Positions 23,854 to 33,063 of a stretch of DNA of 59,083 bases are shown here, piece after piece. Positions within the stretch are counted from its first letter, which is position 1. Each line of letters opens with the position of its first letter. Below the pieces are notes generated by a model. That model did not search any database and had not been told where the DNA came from. It worked only from the letters and a program-made list of their open reading frames with translations. A program made the translations under genes and the position numbers. Source of the DNA: Acidobacteriota bacterium (lineage in GTDB: Bacteria > Acidobacteriota > Vicinamibacteria > Vicinamibacterales > UBA8438); NCBI GenBank assembly GCA_011523845.1, contig WTFV01000048.1:1-59083 (forward strand), written 5' to 3'.

Positions 23854-24591
23854 TCAGAAACGAAACCGCATCCCGATGCCGACGTGGGAACCGCCCGCGA
23901 CCGGGACCTCGCGGTGACCGCCGCCCACGGACAACGGAATCGACTGGGCGGTTCTTGCAAGGATCCCGACCCCGACCCGCTCGGCGATGCGGAAGGTGAA
24001 GTCGAAACCGTAGTTGTAGCCGGCCAGGCGGTGGGTGACACCTCGAGTCGACACGCCCGTAACCATCGGCTCCGGAACGTAGTCGTCCCCAGGAAGAGGC
24101 TCGACCTCGGTGATCTCGACGTCCGTCACACGTGTCCGACGAACGCTGAAGAGCGACGGCCCCGCAAAGAACGCCACGTCGAGCCGGTCGGTGACCCGAA
24201 CGATCCAACTGGTCTGCAGGTGGTACCCGAGCTGTTCGTGTCCGAGATAGACCACCGTTCCCCGGCGCGCGAAGAAGTCGACACTGTCGATATCGGTGCG
24301 GCTGGCCCGACCGAACCGCGACACCGCCAGACCGAGAGAGAGACTCCGCCCGACCGGCATGCCGCCGCCGACGTCGAACGCCGGTCCGCCCGGCGTCTCG
24401 TAGTCTACCCGGTATCGTTGGGTGGGATCGGATGGCGGGTAGCTCAGCGTGTCGTGGACTCGCCGGTTGCCGGACGCCTGTGAGACCGCGTTCACACTGA
24501 TGAACCCGCGATCGAACCCGCGGTCCTGTGCGCTGCCCGGCACGGGCCAGAACAGCAGAATCGTCAACAGCAGGGCCTTGATCGTCTTCAC
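23854..24591 (-). CDS. Outer-membrane beta-barrel protein
   Basis: A 245-residue protein starting with GTG at 24591, just after a strong GGAGGGAGGG ribosome site. The signal peptide is MKTIKALLLTILLFWPVPG to SAQ. The rest alternates hydrophobic and polar residues with glycine and aromatic girdle residues (for example FDVGGGMPVGRSLSLGLAVS, LGYHLQTSWIVRVTDRLDV) and ends in GIGMRFRF, a C-terminal phenylalanine barrel signature. The GTG overlaps the TGA of the upstream PEGA gene (GTGA), so translation is probably coupled. Ligand unknown. Confidence 0.85.
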   Translation of the reverse strand: MKTIKALLLTILLFWPVPGSAQDRGFDRGFISVNAVSQASGNRRVHDTLSYPPSDPTQRYRVDYETPGGPAFDVGGGMPVGRSLSLGLAVSRFGRASRTDIDSVDFFARRGTVVYLGHEQLGYHLQTSWIVRVTDRLDVAFFAGPSLFSVRRTRVTDVEITEVEPLPGDDYVPEPMVTGVSTRGVTHRLAGYNYGFDFTFRIAERVGVGILARTAQSIPLSVGGGHREVPVAGGSHVGIGMRFRF

Positions 24592-25211
24592 TGTTCCCTC
24601 CCTCCAGGTGCACATGATCGCGTGCATGCGTCGCCCGTCCATACCCCGAACGGCACCGGTGGCAGAATGCCCTCGCGCGGCGGCGCGGAAACGCCGGCCT
24701 CGGCTCTCGGGCCTGGATTGAAGGGCGTCCTTTCGAGCGTCGCCTGAACGTGGCGCGGCAGCTTGAACGCCGCGCCGGTCAGCAGGTCGATTCCGAACGC
24801 GAACGCCGCGGCCTGCGGGAACACATGCGCCCACTGCCTTCCTCCAATCGCCTGACCGGCCATCAGTCCCGTCATCACCGCGTACCCGGCATCGCCCCAC
24901 AACCAGTTGCTCGGGGAACGCCTGACCGGCAGGTCGACGGTTGCGAAGCCCTCCTTCCGGAGACGGAGGGCAGAATTGCGCTCGCGGCGTGGGAGATCGA
25001 CGAACGTGGGAGTCACGCCCACCACTTCATCGTCGACGATCACCTTTGCCCCGGGTGGGTCGGAAGAGACGGCCACGACCTGAGTGCGGCCGTTCATGAG
25101 GCTGGCGCACGCCGTTGAGAAGAGCGGGCAGCACGCAAGAACGCAAAGCGCGCTCGCGATCCGCCGAACCTTCAGCATCCTCCCTGGTGGAAATGCAAAT
25201 CGTGTCGACAT
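24588..25211 (-). CDS. PEGA-domain lipoprotein
   Basis: A 207-residue lipoprotein. The ATG at 25211 has GGGGGAGAG upstream and is preferred over the ATG at 25178, whose ribosome site would touch the codon. The signal peptide ends in the lipobox FSTAC. Residues about 50-95 form a PEGA surface-binding domain (VAVSSDPPGAKVIVDDEVVG, then TPTFVDLPRRE). A hydrophobic central stretch (GYAVMTGLMAGQAIGG to FAFGIDLLTGAAF) resembles two helices, as in YceK/PEGA-like cell-envelope lipoproteins. It is first in a two-gene operon with the outer-membrane barrel protein. Confidence 0.85.
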   Translation of the reverse strand: MSTRFAFPPGRMLKVRRIASALCVLACCPLFSTACASLMNGRTQVVAVSSDPPGAKVIVDDEVVGVTPTFVDLPRRERNSALRLRKEGFATVDLPVRRSPSNWLWGDAGYAVMTGLMAGQAIGGRQWAHVFPQAAAFAFGIDLLTGAAFKLPRHVQATLERTPFNPGPRAEAGVSAPPREGILPPVPFGVWTGDACTRSCAPGGREQ

Positions 25212-25518
25212 GGTCTCTCCCCCGTCTGCGCCACCCGGTCTCGCCGAAGACGATCCGCGGCGCCGAACAAGCGGCATGCAGGCAGGATGCCAGGCGGCGT
25301 AACGGAAGGCTCAAGTTACATTCCTTCAATGGGTTACTCGTCAGGCGCGGCAGGCGGAGCGAGAATGAACGGCCGCCATGAACGCCAGGTACAAGGCCAT
25401 TGCACGTACATTCACCTGCATTCACTGCACAACCACACCGGCGTCGCGGATGGACTCGCCGGCAAGCGCCGGTCTGACGTGTACGGCCCCGAGCGGAGGA
25501 TCGTTGTCGACGCGGCGA
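25212..25518. other. Upstream region of the PEGA operon, no gene
   Basis: About 300 bases between the sigma-54 activator stop and the PEGA start, both on the minus strand. I see no gene. The direct repeat CATTCAC at 25409 and 25419, one helical turn apart, is a possible regulator site. No convincing -24/-12 promoter is present. Confidence 0.4.
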
Positions 25519-27066
25519 TCAGGATGACGCTTCGGATCCGTTCTTCAACCGCGCGAGCAGCTCCGGGTCGACGTGCCGCTTCACCGTCCGGCGGTCGAGC
25601 TGCAGGCGGCGCGCCGTCTCCTGATAGCTGCCGGTCCGCGCATAGACCAGCGTGCAGTAGCGCCGCAGGAGTTCCTCCGCGGTGAGGCCGCCCTCCCCCA
25701 GCTCCGCCGCAAGATCGTCGGCCGGCCCGCTTGCGGGCGCCGCAGGCGGCCGGTACTGCTTGCGCACGAGTACGTTGCGGACGCACTGCTCCAGCTCGCG
25801 GACGTTGCCGGGCCACGGGTAGTCGGGACCGAGATCGCGCTCGACGCACGCCAGCACCTCGTCGGCGAGCTCGGCGGCGCCGTCGGGGCCGACCACGCGC
25901 TCGCTGACGAACACCACCAGGTTCCGCAGCTCGCCGGGCGCATCCCGAAGCTGTTCGCGCAGCGACGGCGTGACGATCAGATCCGAGCAGAGGCGGTAGT
26001 AGAGATCCTCGCGGAACCGGCCCGCTTGCATCTCGGTCGCGAGGTCGCGGTTGGTGGCGGCGATGAGCCGGCCCTGGAAGGCACGCGGCGCAGTGTCGCC
26101 GATACGCGAGAACTCGCGGGTCTGGAGCACGCGCAGCAGCTTGACCTGGATCGCCGCGTCGATCTCTCCCACCTCGTCGAGCAGCACCGCGCCGAACGGC
26201 GGGCACGCCTCGAGCCAGCCGACGCGATCCTGGACCGCGCCGGTGAACGCGCCCTTGCGGTGGCCGAACAGCTCCGACTCGATGAGCGTGGGCGACAGCG
26301 CCGACACGTTCAGCGCGTGGAACGCTCCGTGGAGGCTCGCCGTGAACACCTCCCGGTCCGGGTCGAACGGAACGTAACGTGACAGGCCGATCGCCCGTGC
26401 GACGAGCTCCTTGCCGGTCCCCGACGGGCCGGTGATGAGGGTCGTGACGTCGTGCATGCGGTCGTAGAGCGAGCGCCAGTACCGCCGCATGTCGTGCGTG
26501 AAGATCGACTGCCAGACCGCGGCCCTGAGGCGAGCCGCCGGCGCCGACGCCCCCACGATGTGGCGGTGGATGAGGTGAAAGGCCCGCCGGACCTGATAGA
26601 AGCAGGCGAACAGGTGCGCGGGATCGACACGTTGCGGCAGGGACAGCCGGTCCGCGAGGAGGTAGTGGTCGAGGTCGCGGCGGAACGACCCGTAGCACGC
26701 TGCCCGCCGCCGCGCACGCTCCGCATCCTGATGTATCTCGTGCAGCGGGCGGGCATAGCGCTGGTAAAGCGTGAAGATGACGAGCGACGCGTAGAGACGC
26801 AGCTCTTCGACGCTCGGCGCCGTACGCCGCAGCAGGCGCTCGCGAACGTCTCGCGCCAGCCGTTCGGCGACCCGGCCGACTCTCTCCAGGCCGGAGATCT
26901 CCGTCCCCGGCTCCGTGCGCAGACTCCACACCGCGCCCGCCGGGGCGTGATCGGGGCCGAGAATCTCTCGTTCCCCCTCGACGAACTCCGGCGAGAACGG
27001 GTTGCAGTCGGCTAATCGCGCCAGCGACTCGATGGCGCGGCGTTCCTCGGTTCGTAAGAGCGCCAT
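25519..27066 (-). CDS. Sigma-54-dependent transcriptional activator
   Basis: A 515-residue enhancer-binding protein from the ATG at 27066; the ribosome site is weak. Residues 1-200 are an unrecognised helical input domain without a response-regulator aspartate pattern. The AAA+ core has Walker A GPSGTGKE (213-220), the intact sigma-54-contacting GAFTGA loop (272-277), Walker B VLLDEVGE (294-301) and PWPGNVRELE (417-426). The C-terminal helix-turn-helix is SYQETARRLQLDRRTVKRHV. The target is unknown: the neighbouring lactate permease or the PEGA operon are candidates, but no -24/-12 element was seen near either. Confidence 0.9.
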   Translation of the reverse strand: MALLRTEERRAIESLARLADCNPFSPEFVEGEREILGPDHAPAGAVWSLRTEPGTEISGLERVGRVAERLARDVRERLLRRTAPSVEELRLYASLVIFTLYQRYARPLHEIHQDAERARRRAACYGSFRRDLDHYLLADRLSLPQRVDPAHLFACFYQVRRAFHLIHRHIVGASAPAARLRAAVWQSIFTHDMRRYWRSLYDRMHDVTTLITGPSGTGKELVARAIGLSRYVPFDPDREVFTASLHGAFHALNVSALSPTLIESELFGHRKGAFTGAVQDRVGWLEACPPFGAVLLDEVGEIDAAIQVKLLRVLQTREFSRIGDTAPRAFQGRLIAATNRDLATEMQAGRFREDLYYRLCSDLIVTPSLREQLRDAPGELRNLVVFVSERVVGPDGAAELADEVLACVERDLGPDYPWPGNVRELEQCVRNVLVRKQYRPPAAPASGPADDLAAELGEGGLTAEELLRRYCTLVYARTGSYQETARRLQLDRRTVKRHVDPELLARLKNGSEASS

Positions 27067-27166
27067 GGTGCGGAGAACCAACGGGCTGCGGGGCAGGCGG
27101 CCCCGACCGCACTGCCCCGCAGCCGGGATACACGCGGGCCGGCTGCCCGGAGACCGTTCCTCTCCC

Positions 27167-27235
27167 AGACCCGCTTCCGCCCAGCCAGCAGACCCGCTTC
27201 CGCCCAGCCAGCAGACCCGCTTCCGCCCAGCCAGC
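27167..27235 (+). repeat. 23-bp tandem repeat, three units
   Basis: Three units starting at 27167, 27190 and 27213 contain AGACCCGCTTCCGCCCAGCC. The array directly abuts an R3 repeat element and lies upstream of the sigma-54 activator gene. Confidence 0.9.
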
Positions 27236-27345
27236 GCCCCGAAACGCCTCTCTGGTTCGGCGTTTCGGCCCATCCCCTCCGCCCCATGACCTGGCGTCGC
27301 AGAACTTCGCTTCGCTGCGTTCTGCGGCGCAAGCTCCCAGCCCTC
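27236..27345 (+). repeat. Dispersed hairpin repeat family R3, copy A
   Basis: The element holds two perfect hairpins: CCGAAACGCC/GGCGTTTCGG (27239-27268) and CGCAGAAC/GTTCTGCG (27298-27326). Related copies lie at about 36350 and 43662. Here it sits 36 bases beyond the lactate permease stop and may serve as its transcript end. Confidence 0.8.
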
Positions 27346-27380
27346 GCCGGCAGTCCTGCCTCGTTCCGCGGCGCAGCCGG

Positions 27381-29012
27381 CTACGGCAGCGGCACGAGTT
27401 GCGGCAGCACGTAGGCGAACATCATCGTCACGATCCCCATGAACACGGCCAGGATGATGCTGTGCCGGAGCGTGATGCGGAACAGCCGGCCCTCCTCCGA
27501 CGACGCCATGCCGGTGGCGGCCACCGCCACCGCGATGCTCTGCAGCGAGATCATCTTGCCCATGACCCCGGTGGCCGAGTTGGTCGAGGTGGTGAGGATC
27601 GGGTTCAGCTCGAGCGTGTTGGCGGTCACGGTCTGCAGCGTGCCGAAGAGCGCGTTCGACGCGGTGTCGCTGCCGGTCAGGAAGACCCCCGTCCAGCCGA
27701 GCATTGCGCTGAAGAACGGAAACACCGCCCCGGTGGCCGCGAAGGCGAGCCCCAGGGTGGTCGTCATGCCGGCGTAGTTCATCACGTAGGCCACCGCCAG
27801 CACCGACGCGATGGTCAGCAGCGGCATCCGCAACTGCGTCAGCACCGCCTTGACGATCTCGACGAAGCGGGCCGGCGACAGGCCGAGGACGAGAGAAGCC
27901 GCGAACGCGGCCAGGAAGCAGGAAGTGCCGGCCGCCGAGAGCCAGTTGAAGTTGTAGGACGCCGCGTACGGCGACGCCTCCGGGGTCAGCGGCGGGAGGC
28001 GCATGATCGTGTTGTGCAGTCCCGGCACGTCGAACTGCACGCTGACCATGTTCAGCACGCCCTGAATCGGCGGATAGCGCCACGCCAGGACGAAGACGAC
28101 GAGCAGGATGTACGGGATCCACGCCCCGACGAGTTGGCCGGCGGTGTAGGTCTTGTGCTGCTTGACGACCTCGACGTCGCCCTCCAGCCGGAACACCTGC
28201 GCCGGCTTCCAGACCTTCATCACCAGCACCATCGCCACCAGGGCGGCAATCGCTGCCAGGATGGCCGCCACTTCGGGCCCGATCGTGTTGCTCACCAGAA
28301 TCAGCACGCCCGCGAAGGCGAGCGAGCAGGCCGCGATGGGCGGCAGCACCTCGGCCGAGCGCTTCACACCGGACATGACGACGACCATGTAGGCCGGGAT
28401 GACGATGGCGATCAGGCCGCACAGGCGCCCGGTCATCGAGCTCAGCGCGGCCTCCGGCAGGCCGGTCACGTTGGCCAGGGTGACGACCGGGATCCCGAGC
28501 GACCCGAAGGCGACCGGCGCCGTGTTGGCGAGCAGGCAGATGAACGCGGCGTAGAACGGGGGAAACCCGAGCCCGGTCAGCATCGCCGCGGCCACCGCCA
28601 CCGGCGTCCCGAACCCGGCCGCGCCCTCGATGAAGGCGCCGAACGCGAAGCCGATGAGCACCGCCTGCAGGCGGCGGTCGTCGGAGAGCGCCCCGATGGA
28701 GTCCTTGATGATCTCGAACTTCCCGGTCTCCAGGGTCACCCGGTAGAGGATCAGCGACGCGATGACGATCCAGCCGATCGGGAACAGCCCGAACGCGGCG
28801 CCGTTGACCATCGACGTGGCGGCCTGCGGTATCGGCATGCCATAGACGCCGACCGCGAGGACGAGCGCGGCGCCGAGCCCGCTCAGGCCGGCCACCCAGC
28901 TCGGCTTGCGCCTGACCCCCAGCAGGTAGAAGAGAACGGCCAACGGAATGGCCGAGATCAGTGTCGAATAGACGAGGCTGTCACCGACCGGGGTGTAGTT
29001 ATGTTCCCACAT
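27381..29012 (-). CDS. lctP: L-lactate permease family transporter
   Basis: A 543-residue inner-membrane permease starting at the ATG at 29012 (MWEHNYTPVGDS, a typical LctP beginning). About 12-14 helices are visible. Family motifs include FGAFIEGAAGFGTPVAVAAA, NTAPVAFGSLGIPVVTLA, LGWTGVFLTGSDTASNALFG and NSATGVMGKMISLQSIAVA. The length is normal. It imports lactate or glycolate with protons or sodium. It lies directly upstream of a sigma-54 activator on the same strand, which may regulate it. No lactate dehydrogenase genes are in the window. Confidence 0.95.
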   Translation of the reverse strand: MWEHNYTPVGDSLVYSTLISAIPLAVLFYLLGVRRKPSWVAGLSGLGAALVLAVGVYGMPIPQAATSMVNGAAFGLFPIGWIVIASLILYRVTLETGKFEIIKDSIGALSDDRRLQAVLIGFAFGAFIEGAAGFGTPVAVAAAMLTGLGFPPFYAAFICLLANTAPVAFGSLGIPVVTLANVTGLPEAALSSMTGRLCGLIAIVIPAYMVVVMSGVKRSAEVLPPIAACSLAFAGVLILVSNTIGPEVAAILAAIAALVAMVLVMKVWKPAQVFRLEGDVEVVKQHKTYTAGQLVGAWIPYILLVVFVLAWRYPPIQGVLNMVSVQFDVPGLHNTIMRLPPLTPEASPYAASYNFNWLSAAGTSCFLAAFAASLVLGLSPARFVEIVKAVLTQLRMPLLTIASVLAVAYVMNYAGMTTTLGLAFAATGAVFPFFSAMLGWTGVFLTGSDTASNALFGTLQTVTANTLELNPILTTSTNSATGVMGKMISLQSIAVAVAATGMASSEEGRLFRITLRHSIILAVFMGIVTMMFAYVLPQLVPLP

Positions 29013-29264
29013 GCGGCGAGACTGTAGCACACCACCGCCGTTAGGCCGCCGGGGGGCAACCGCCGGATGGCGTCCGGATACTGCCACCCGCCGGCGCCGG
29101 GTCGTTCGCACGATGGCGACGCGGTGCAGGCGGAACGCATCGCGGCGCGACCACGGCGGAACCGGTGCCCATGGGCTTGTCGTCCCGGGCCCGCACCGGC
29201 CCGCACCGGCGCGTCGCGGTGGGCTGTTATGCTACGCACGTCCCGGTTTACGGAGCGTTCACCG

Positions 29265-29738
29265 ATGCCCAAACGCCATTGGCTGATGAAGTGCGAGCCG
29301 TCCGCCTACGCGATAGACGACCTGGAGCGCGACGGCCGGACCTGCTGGGAAGGGGTCCGCAACTTCCAGGCGCGCAACTTCATGCGCGACGTGATGCAGG
29401 TGGGTGACGGCGTGCTGTTCTACGCGTCGAACACCGATCCGTCGGGGGTCACCGGCCTCGCCGCGATCTGCCGCACCGGCTATCCCGACCACTACGCGTG
29501 GCAGGCCGGGCACAAGTACTTCGACGCCCGCAGCAACGAGGACAAGCCGGTCTGGTACATGGTGGACATCGAGTTCGTCGAGCGGTTCCCGGCCACCATC
29601 TCCCTCGCGACCCTGAAGCAGACGCCGGGCCTCGCGGAGATGATGGTGACGAAGAAAGGCAGCCGCCTGTCCGTCCAGCCGGTCACGCCGGCCGAGTACG
29701 ACATCGTGGCCGCACTCGGCCGGCGTTCACGGGAGTGA
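29265..29738 (+). CDS. EVE-domain protein
   Basis: A 157-residue cytoplasmic protein from the ATG at 29265. It starts MPKRHWLMKCEPSAYAIDDL and contains WEGVRNFQARNFMRDVMQVG, VLFYASNTDPSGVTGLA and WYMVDIEFVERFP, the EVE (thymocyte nuclear protein 1-like) fold over its whole length. EVE domains bind modified bases such as methylcytosine in DNA or RNA. It is divergent from the lactate permease and convergent with the serine hydrolase (12 bases between stops). Confidence 0.93.
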   Translation: MPKRHWLMKCEPSAYAIDDLERDGRTCWEGVRNFQARNFMRDVMQVGDGVLFYASNTDPSGVTGLAAICRTGYPDHYAWQAGHKYFDARSNEDKPVWYMVDIEFVERFPATISLATLKQTPGLAEMMVTKKGSRLSVQPVTPAEYDIVAALGRRSRE

Positions 29739-29750
29739 GTCGCCGGGCGC

Positions 29751-31211
29751 TCAGTTGCCGTCGCCCTCCTGGGTCGGCGGCGTGCCGATCGCCTTCAGCA
29801 CCTCGCGGGTCAGGCTCCAGCGGTCGAAGCCCTGGCGCCCGTAGTCGAGCCCGCGCCGGACGATCACCAGGTCGTGCGTCGGCACGATGACGACGTACTG
29901 CCCGCGGTTGCCCGACGTGGAGTAGGCCGACTTCGGCACGTCGGTGCGGCCGTCCGGCACCAGCCAGAACTGCCCGCCGTAGAAGTTGCCGATCCCGGCC
30001 GTGGCCGGCGCCGGGGTGCGCACGAAGTCGATCCACTCCTCCGAGACGAGCCGCTCGCCGTTCCAGACGCCGCCCTGCAGATAGAGCAGCCCGAAGCGGG
30101 CGAGATCGCGCGCGTTCGTGTAGACCTGACTGCTCAGGACGAAGTCGCCGAAGCGGTCCGTGCTGACCAGCGTGTTGCGCATCCCGATCTTGTCCAGCAG
30201 GCGCAGCCGCGGGAACTCGCGATAGTCCTTGCCGCTGCCGATGGCGCGCTTCATGGCGTAGACCCCGAGCAGCGTGTCGTAGTTCTCGTAGTCCCAGTTC
30301 GTGCCCGGCTCGCGGATCACGCCGCGGCTGCGGGCGCCGATCACCGAGCTGGTCCCGGCCCAGTAGGACAGCCCCGACCCGATGGCGTACTCGCGGCCGG
30401 AGTTGTCGACCGGCTCGAGACCGCTCGACATGTTCAGCACGTGGCGCAGGGTGATCTCCGACCGTGGATCCTTGTCCGCCGCGGCCGCCCTGGGGAAGAA
30501 GTCGTAGCCGAGCGGCTCGTCGAGCTTCAGCTTGCCCTCGTCGACCAGCATGCCGATGAGCGTCGAGGCGATGCTCTTGGCCGTCGACCAGGTCCGCGTC
30601 CGCGTGGTCATGTCGACGCCGGGGGCGTACCGCTCGTGGACGATCTCGCCCTGGTGCACGACGAGCAGGCTCAGGGTCACCTGCTCCCGGGATTCGCGGT
30701 GGAACGCCCAGTCGGAGGCCGCCTGCAGCGCCGCCGCGTCCACGTGCGCCGGCAGCGGCTGCTCCGCGACCTTGTCGCCGTCCGGCCAAGCGATCCCGGC
30801 CGCGTCGCCCGCGGGCGGCGGCAGATCCAGGATCGGCAGGCCGTCGATGTCGTCCAGGGTCTGATCGGGCGCGAGGATCACGCAGCCGATTCCCTCGCGG
30901 AAGGCGGCCCGCATCTTCGGCGCGCCATGCCCGTTGCCGATGACCACCGCCTTGCCCGAAGTGTCGACCTCGTAGTCGCCGCCCTCGGCCGTCCCCACCG
31001 GCTCCGGCAGGAACGCCAGCTCCTGCGCGAAGACCTGCTCGAGCGTCCGGTTCGAGGTGAACAGGCCGTTGCACATGAAGATGGCCTGCTGCCCCTGCCG
31101 GATCATCTGCCGCTGCTGCCGCCAGTAGTCGTAGGCTTCCTCGTGTTGCGCGCCGGCGATGCCGCCGAACAGCAGCATGCCCGCGAGCGCCGTGGCCAGG
31201 ACGTTTCTCAT
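29751..31211 (-). CDS. Exported beta-lactamase-like serine hydrolase
   Basis: A 486-residue periplasmic enzyme. The ATG at 31211 has GGAGG five bases upstream and gives the signal peptide MRNVLATALAGMLLFGGIAG. Residues about 30-150 are a poorly recognised N-terminal region with a cysteine pair. From about residue 155 the class C beta-lactamase/penicillin-binding fold appears: SxxK as STAK in TRTWSTAKSIAST, the YxN position in NWDYENYDTLLG and a late SGNRGQY strand in place of a K-T/S-G box. Relatives are esterases or peptidases rather than true antibiotic-degrading enzymes. Confidence 0.9.
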   Translation of the reverse strand: MRNVLATALAGMLLFGGIAGAQHEEAYDYWRQQRQMIRQGQQAIFMCNGLFTSNRTLEQVFAQELAFLPEPVGTAEGGDYEVDTSGKAVVIGNGHGAPKMRAAFREGIGCVILAPDQTLDDIDGLPILDLPPPAGDAAGIAWPDGDKVAEQPLPAHVDAAALQAASDWAFHRESREQVTLSLLVVHQGEIVHERYAPGVDMTTRTRTWSTAKSIASTLIGMLVDEGKLKLDEPLGYDFFPRAAAADKDPRSEITLRHVLNMSSGLEPVDNSGREYAIGSGLSYWAGTSSVIGARSRGVIREPGTNWDYENYDTLLGVYAMKRAIGSGKDYREFPRLRLLDKIGMRNTLVSTDRFGDFVLSSQVYTNARDLARFGLLYLQGGVWNGERLVSEEWIDFVRTPAPATAGIGNFYGGQFWLVPDGRTDVPKSAYSTSGNRGQYVVIVPTHDLVIVRRGLDYGRQGFDRWSLTREVLKAIGTPPTQEGDGN

Positions 31212-31405
31212 CGGAGCCTCCATCTACGCGGCGCCGCGACGGCCAGGCGGCCATCGGGCCCGCTCACGTTGCCGGTCCCGCATCCGTGCGTTCATCCCGC
31301 CCATTCTACGCCGTGCCGCCAGAGTGCGTGCGCCCGCAGTTGAATGCCTACGTGGCATCAGGTATTCTGGATCGATCCCTGAATCCCCACCGAAGGGAGA
31401 GAACG

Positions 31406-32473
31406 ATGCCCCGCCCGGCCGACACCGAAATCGTCACCTACGATTCGTCATATGGTCGGAGCGCGCGAAGAGGAGGCGGCGCAGGCAACGGCCGGCCGGC
31501 GTCTCCGATCCGCCCGCCGGCGGCGCCGGAGTTCCCCGGCTGCCGTCCGTTTCGCCTGACGAAGGAGGATGTCGAGGCATACGAAGGCCGGTTCGAGTAC
31601 TGGAACGCCGACACCGAGACCGCCTGGAAGATGTGCGAGCCGACCAGCCGCACGCACGAGCAGCCGTCCCAGCGGCTCGCCGCCCTGAGCCAGGTGATTG
31701 CCGCCGTACGCGGCGCTCCCATCGAGTGTTACGGCAGCATGGACCTGATCCTGCGCAACGAACGCGGCGAGAAGTGGCGCATCCTCCAGGCAGACCAGGT
31801 GGCGTACCTGTATCCGGGTCGCGCCCGGTTGCCGGTTCACGGCCTGGTGATCGGCGAGCACGACCTGCCGGACGTCGTGGTCGAGGTGGATCACACCACC
31901 GACGTGCGGCGCGGCAAGCTGGGCCTCTACGAGGCGTGGGGATTTCCGGAGGTGTGGGTGGACGTCCCCGACCAGACGTCCTCGAGCCGTCCGGCAGGCC
32001 GTATGCCCGGGCTGACCATCCACCTGCTCGACGGCGATCGCTACCGGGCAGCCGACGTCAGCCGCGCATTCCCCGGCTGGACCGCGGCCGAGATCCACGT
32101 GGCCATGAACGAGCCGTTGCCGTCCGCGGTCACCACCCGGGTGCTCGAACGGGTGGGCCGGGCGCTGGGCGCCCGCGACGGCACCGGTCCCGACGACACC
32201 CCGTGGCTGCGCCGGCAGCGGGAGGAAGGGCGCACACAGGGGCGTGAGGAAGGGTGCGCACGGGGACGGTTCGAGGGGTTGGCCGAGGGTCGGGCCCGCC
32301 TACTGAACGTCGCCATTCGGAAGACGCTGGCCTCGCGCGGCATCCCCGCCGCCGTCCTCACGCTCGATGCCGGCGATCTGGCGAGGCTGACCGACGAGGA
32401 CGTCATGGACGCCGTGCTGGAGTGCCGGAACGCGGCGGACCTCCGCGCCCGACTGCGGAAACGGCGACGCTGA
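31406..32473 (+). CDS. Uma2-family (PD-(D/E)XK-like) protein with arginine-rich tail
   Basis: A 355-residue protein from the ATG at 31406, with AAGGGAGAG upstream. The first 45 residues are glycine/arginine/proline-rich. The Uma2 core runs through FRLTKEDVEAYEGRFEYWN, LPDVVVEVDHTTDVRRGKLG and LYEAWGFPEVWVDVP; the conserved acidic residues of the fold are present, but the motif lysine is not evident. The C-terminal region (QREEGRTQGREEGCARGRFE) is the glycine/glutamate/arginine repeat common in Uma2 relatives. The role of the family is unknown. It precedes the RelE-type pair on the same strand. Confidence 0.85.
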   Translation: MPRPADTEIVTYDSSYGRSARRGGGAGNGRPASPIRPPAAPEFPGCRPFRLTKEDVEAYEGRFEYWNADTETAWKMCEPTSRTHEQPSQRLAALSQVIAAVRGAPIECYGSMDLILRNERGEKWRILQADQVAYLYPGRARLPVHGLVIGEHDLPDVVVEVDHTTDVRRGKLGLYEAWGFPEVWVDVPDQTSSSRPAGRMPGLTIHLLDGDRYRAADVSRAFPGWTAAEIHVAMNEPLPSAVTTRVLERVGRALGARDGTGPDDTPWLRRQREEGRTQGREEGCARGRFEGLAEGRARLLNVAIRKTLASRGIPAAVLTLDAGDLARLTDEDVMDAVLECRNAADLRARLRKRRR

Positions 32474-32557
32474 AACGAAAGCTCTCGCTGACGGCCTCCT
32501 TCAAGAGACCGAGTCCCTCGACGCTACGACTTGGCGGGCGGTGATACAGTAGCCACC

Positions 32558-32812
32558 ATGGAGGCCGATTCCAGAAGCCGTCTGCATCGCCTCGTCGATC
32601 ACCTGCCGGAAGCGGAGGTCCACGCAGCCGCGCGGTATCTCGAATACCTGAGTGAACGCGGCGACCCGCTTTTTCGTATCGCCATGGTCGCTCCGGAAGA
32701 GCACGAGGAGTTGAGCGAAAGAGGACACCGCCTCCTGGACGAGGGACGCAAGGATTTGGCGGCCGGCCGTACCTACACCCTGGACGAGGTGAGGCGGGAG
32801 CTTGGCCTCTGA
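32558..32812 (+). CDS. Antitoxin of a RelE-type pair
   Basis: An 84-residue acidic/helical protein from the ATG at 32558 (MEADSRSRLHRLVDHLPEAE). The start resembles the dimerisation helix of DUF2281-like antitoxins (AAARYLEYLSERGDP), and the C-terminus EGRKDLAAGRTYTLDEVRRE is a typical toxin-binding tail. Its TGA overlaps the toxin CTG start (CTGA). The two genes form a type II toxin-antitoxin module. Confidence 0.8.
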   Translation: MEADSRSRLHRLVDHLPEAEVHAAARYLEYLSERGDPLFRIAMVAPEEHEELSERGHRLLDEGRKDLAAGRTYTLDEVRRELGL

Positions 32813-33063
32813 TCTGGGCTGTCTCGTTTTCCAGTCGTGCGCTCCGCGATCTGAAGCAACTGGATCGGCCGACCCGCGCCCGCATCGTTGACGCCATAGA
32901 ACGGCACGCGAGCACCGGAGCCGGCGACGTCAAACGCCTGCGGGATCGGTCCGATGAATGGCGGCTCCGTGTCGGCGATTGGCGCGTCCTTGTCTCCTAT
33001 CGATTCGACTCGAGAACAGTTGAAATCGTCCGAGTCCTGCACCGCAAGGATGCGTATCGCTGA
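32809..33063 (+). CDS. RelE/ParE-type toxin with CTG start
   Basis: An 84-residue toxin. The sequence begins (M)IWAVSFSSRALRDLKQLDRP, continues DAIERHASTGAGDVKRLRDR and SDEWRLRVGDWRVLVSYRFD, and ends IVRVLHRKDAYR, a complete RelE-fold mRNA interferase. No ATG, GTG or TTG exists in frame near the start. The CTG at 32809 overlaps the antitoxin stop (CTGA) and has GGGAG eight bases upstream, so a rare CTG start with translational coupling is the simplest reading. This would keep toxin expression low and dependent on antitoxin translation. Confidence 0.85.
   Translation: MIWAVSFSSRALRDLKQLDRPTRARIVDAIERHASTGAGDVKRLRDRSDEWRLRVGDWRVLVSYRFDSRTVEIVRVLHRKDAYR

Noticed and set aside
25212..29264. Sigma-54 (-24/-12) promoters near the enhancer-binding protein gene
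   Set aside because: I looked for TGGCAC-N5-TTGC patterns upstream of the permease and the PEGA operon and found only a mis-spaced match inside the permease coding region (about 27365).
22728..33063. A defence island
   Set aside because: HigBA, an antitoxin remnant, EVE, Uma2 and a RelE-type pair occur within 10 kb, but they are scattered among metabolic genes on both strands with no restriction, nuclease-helicase or CBASS-type core, so an island is not supported.
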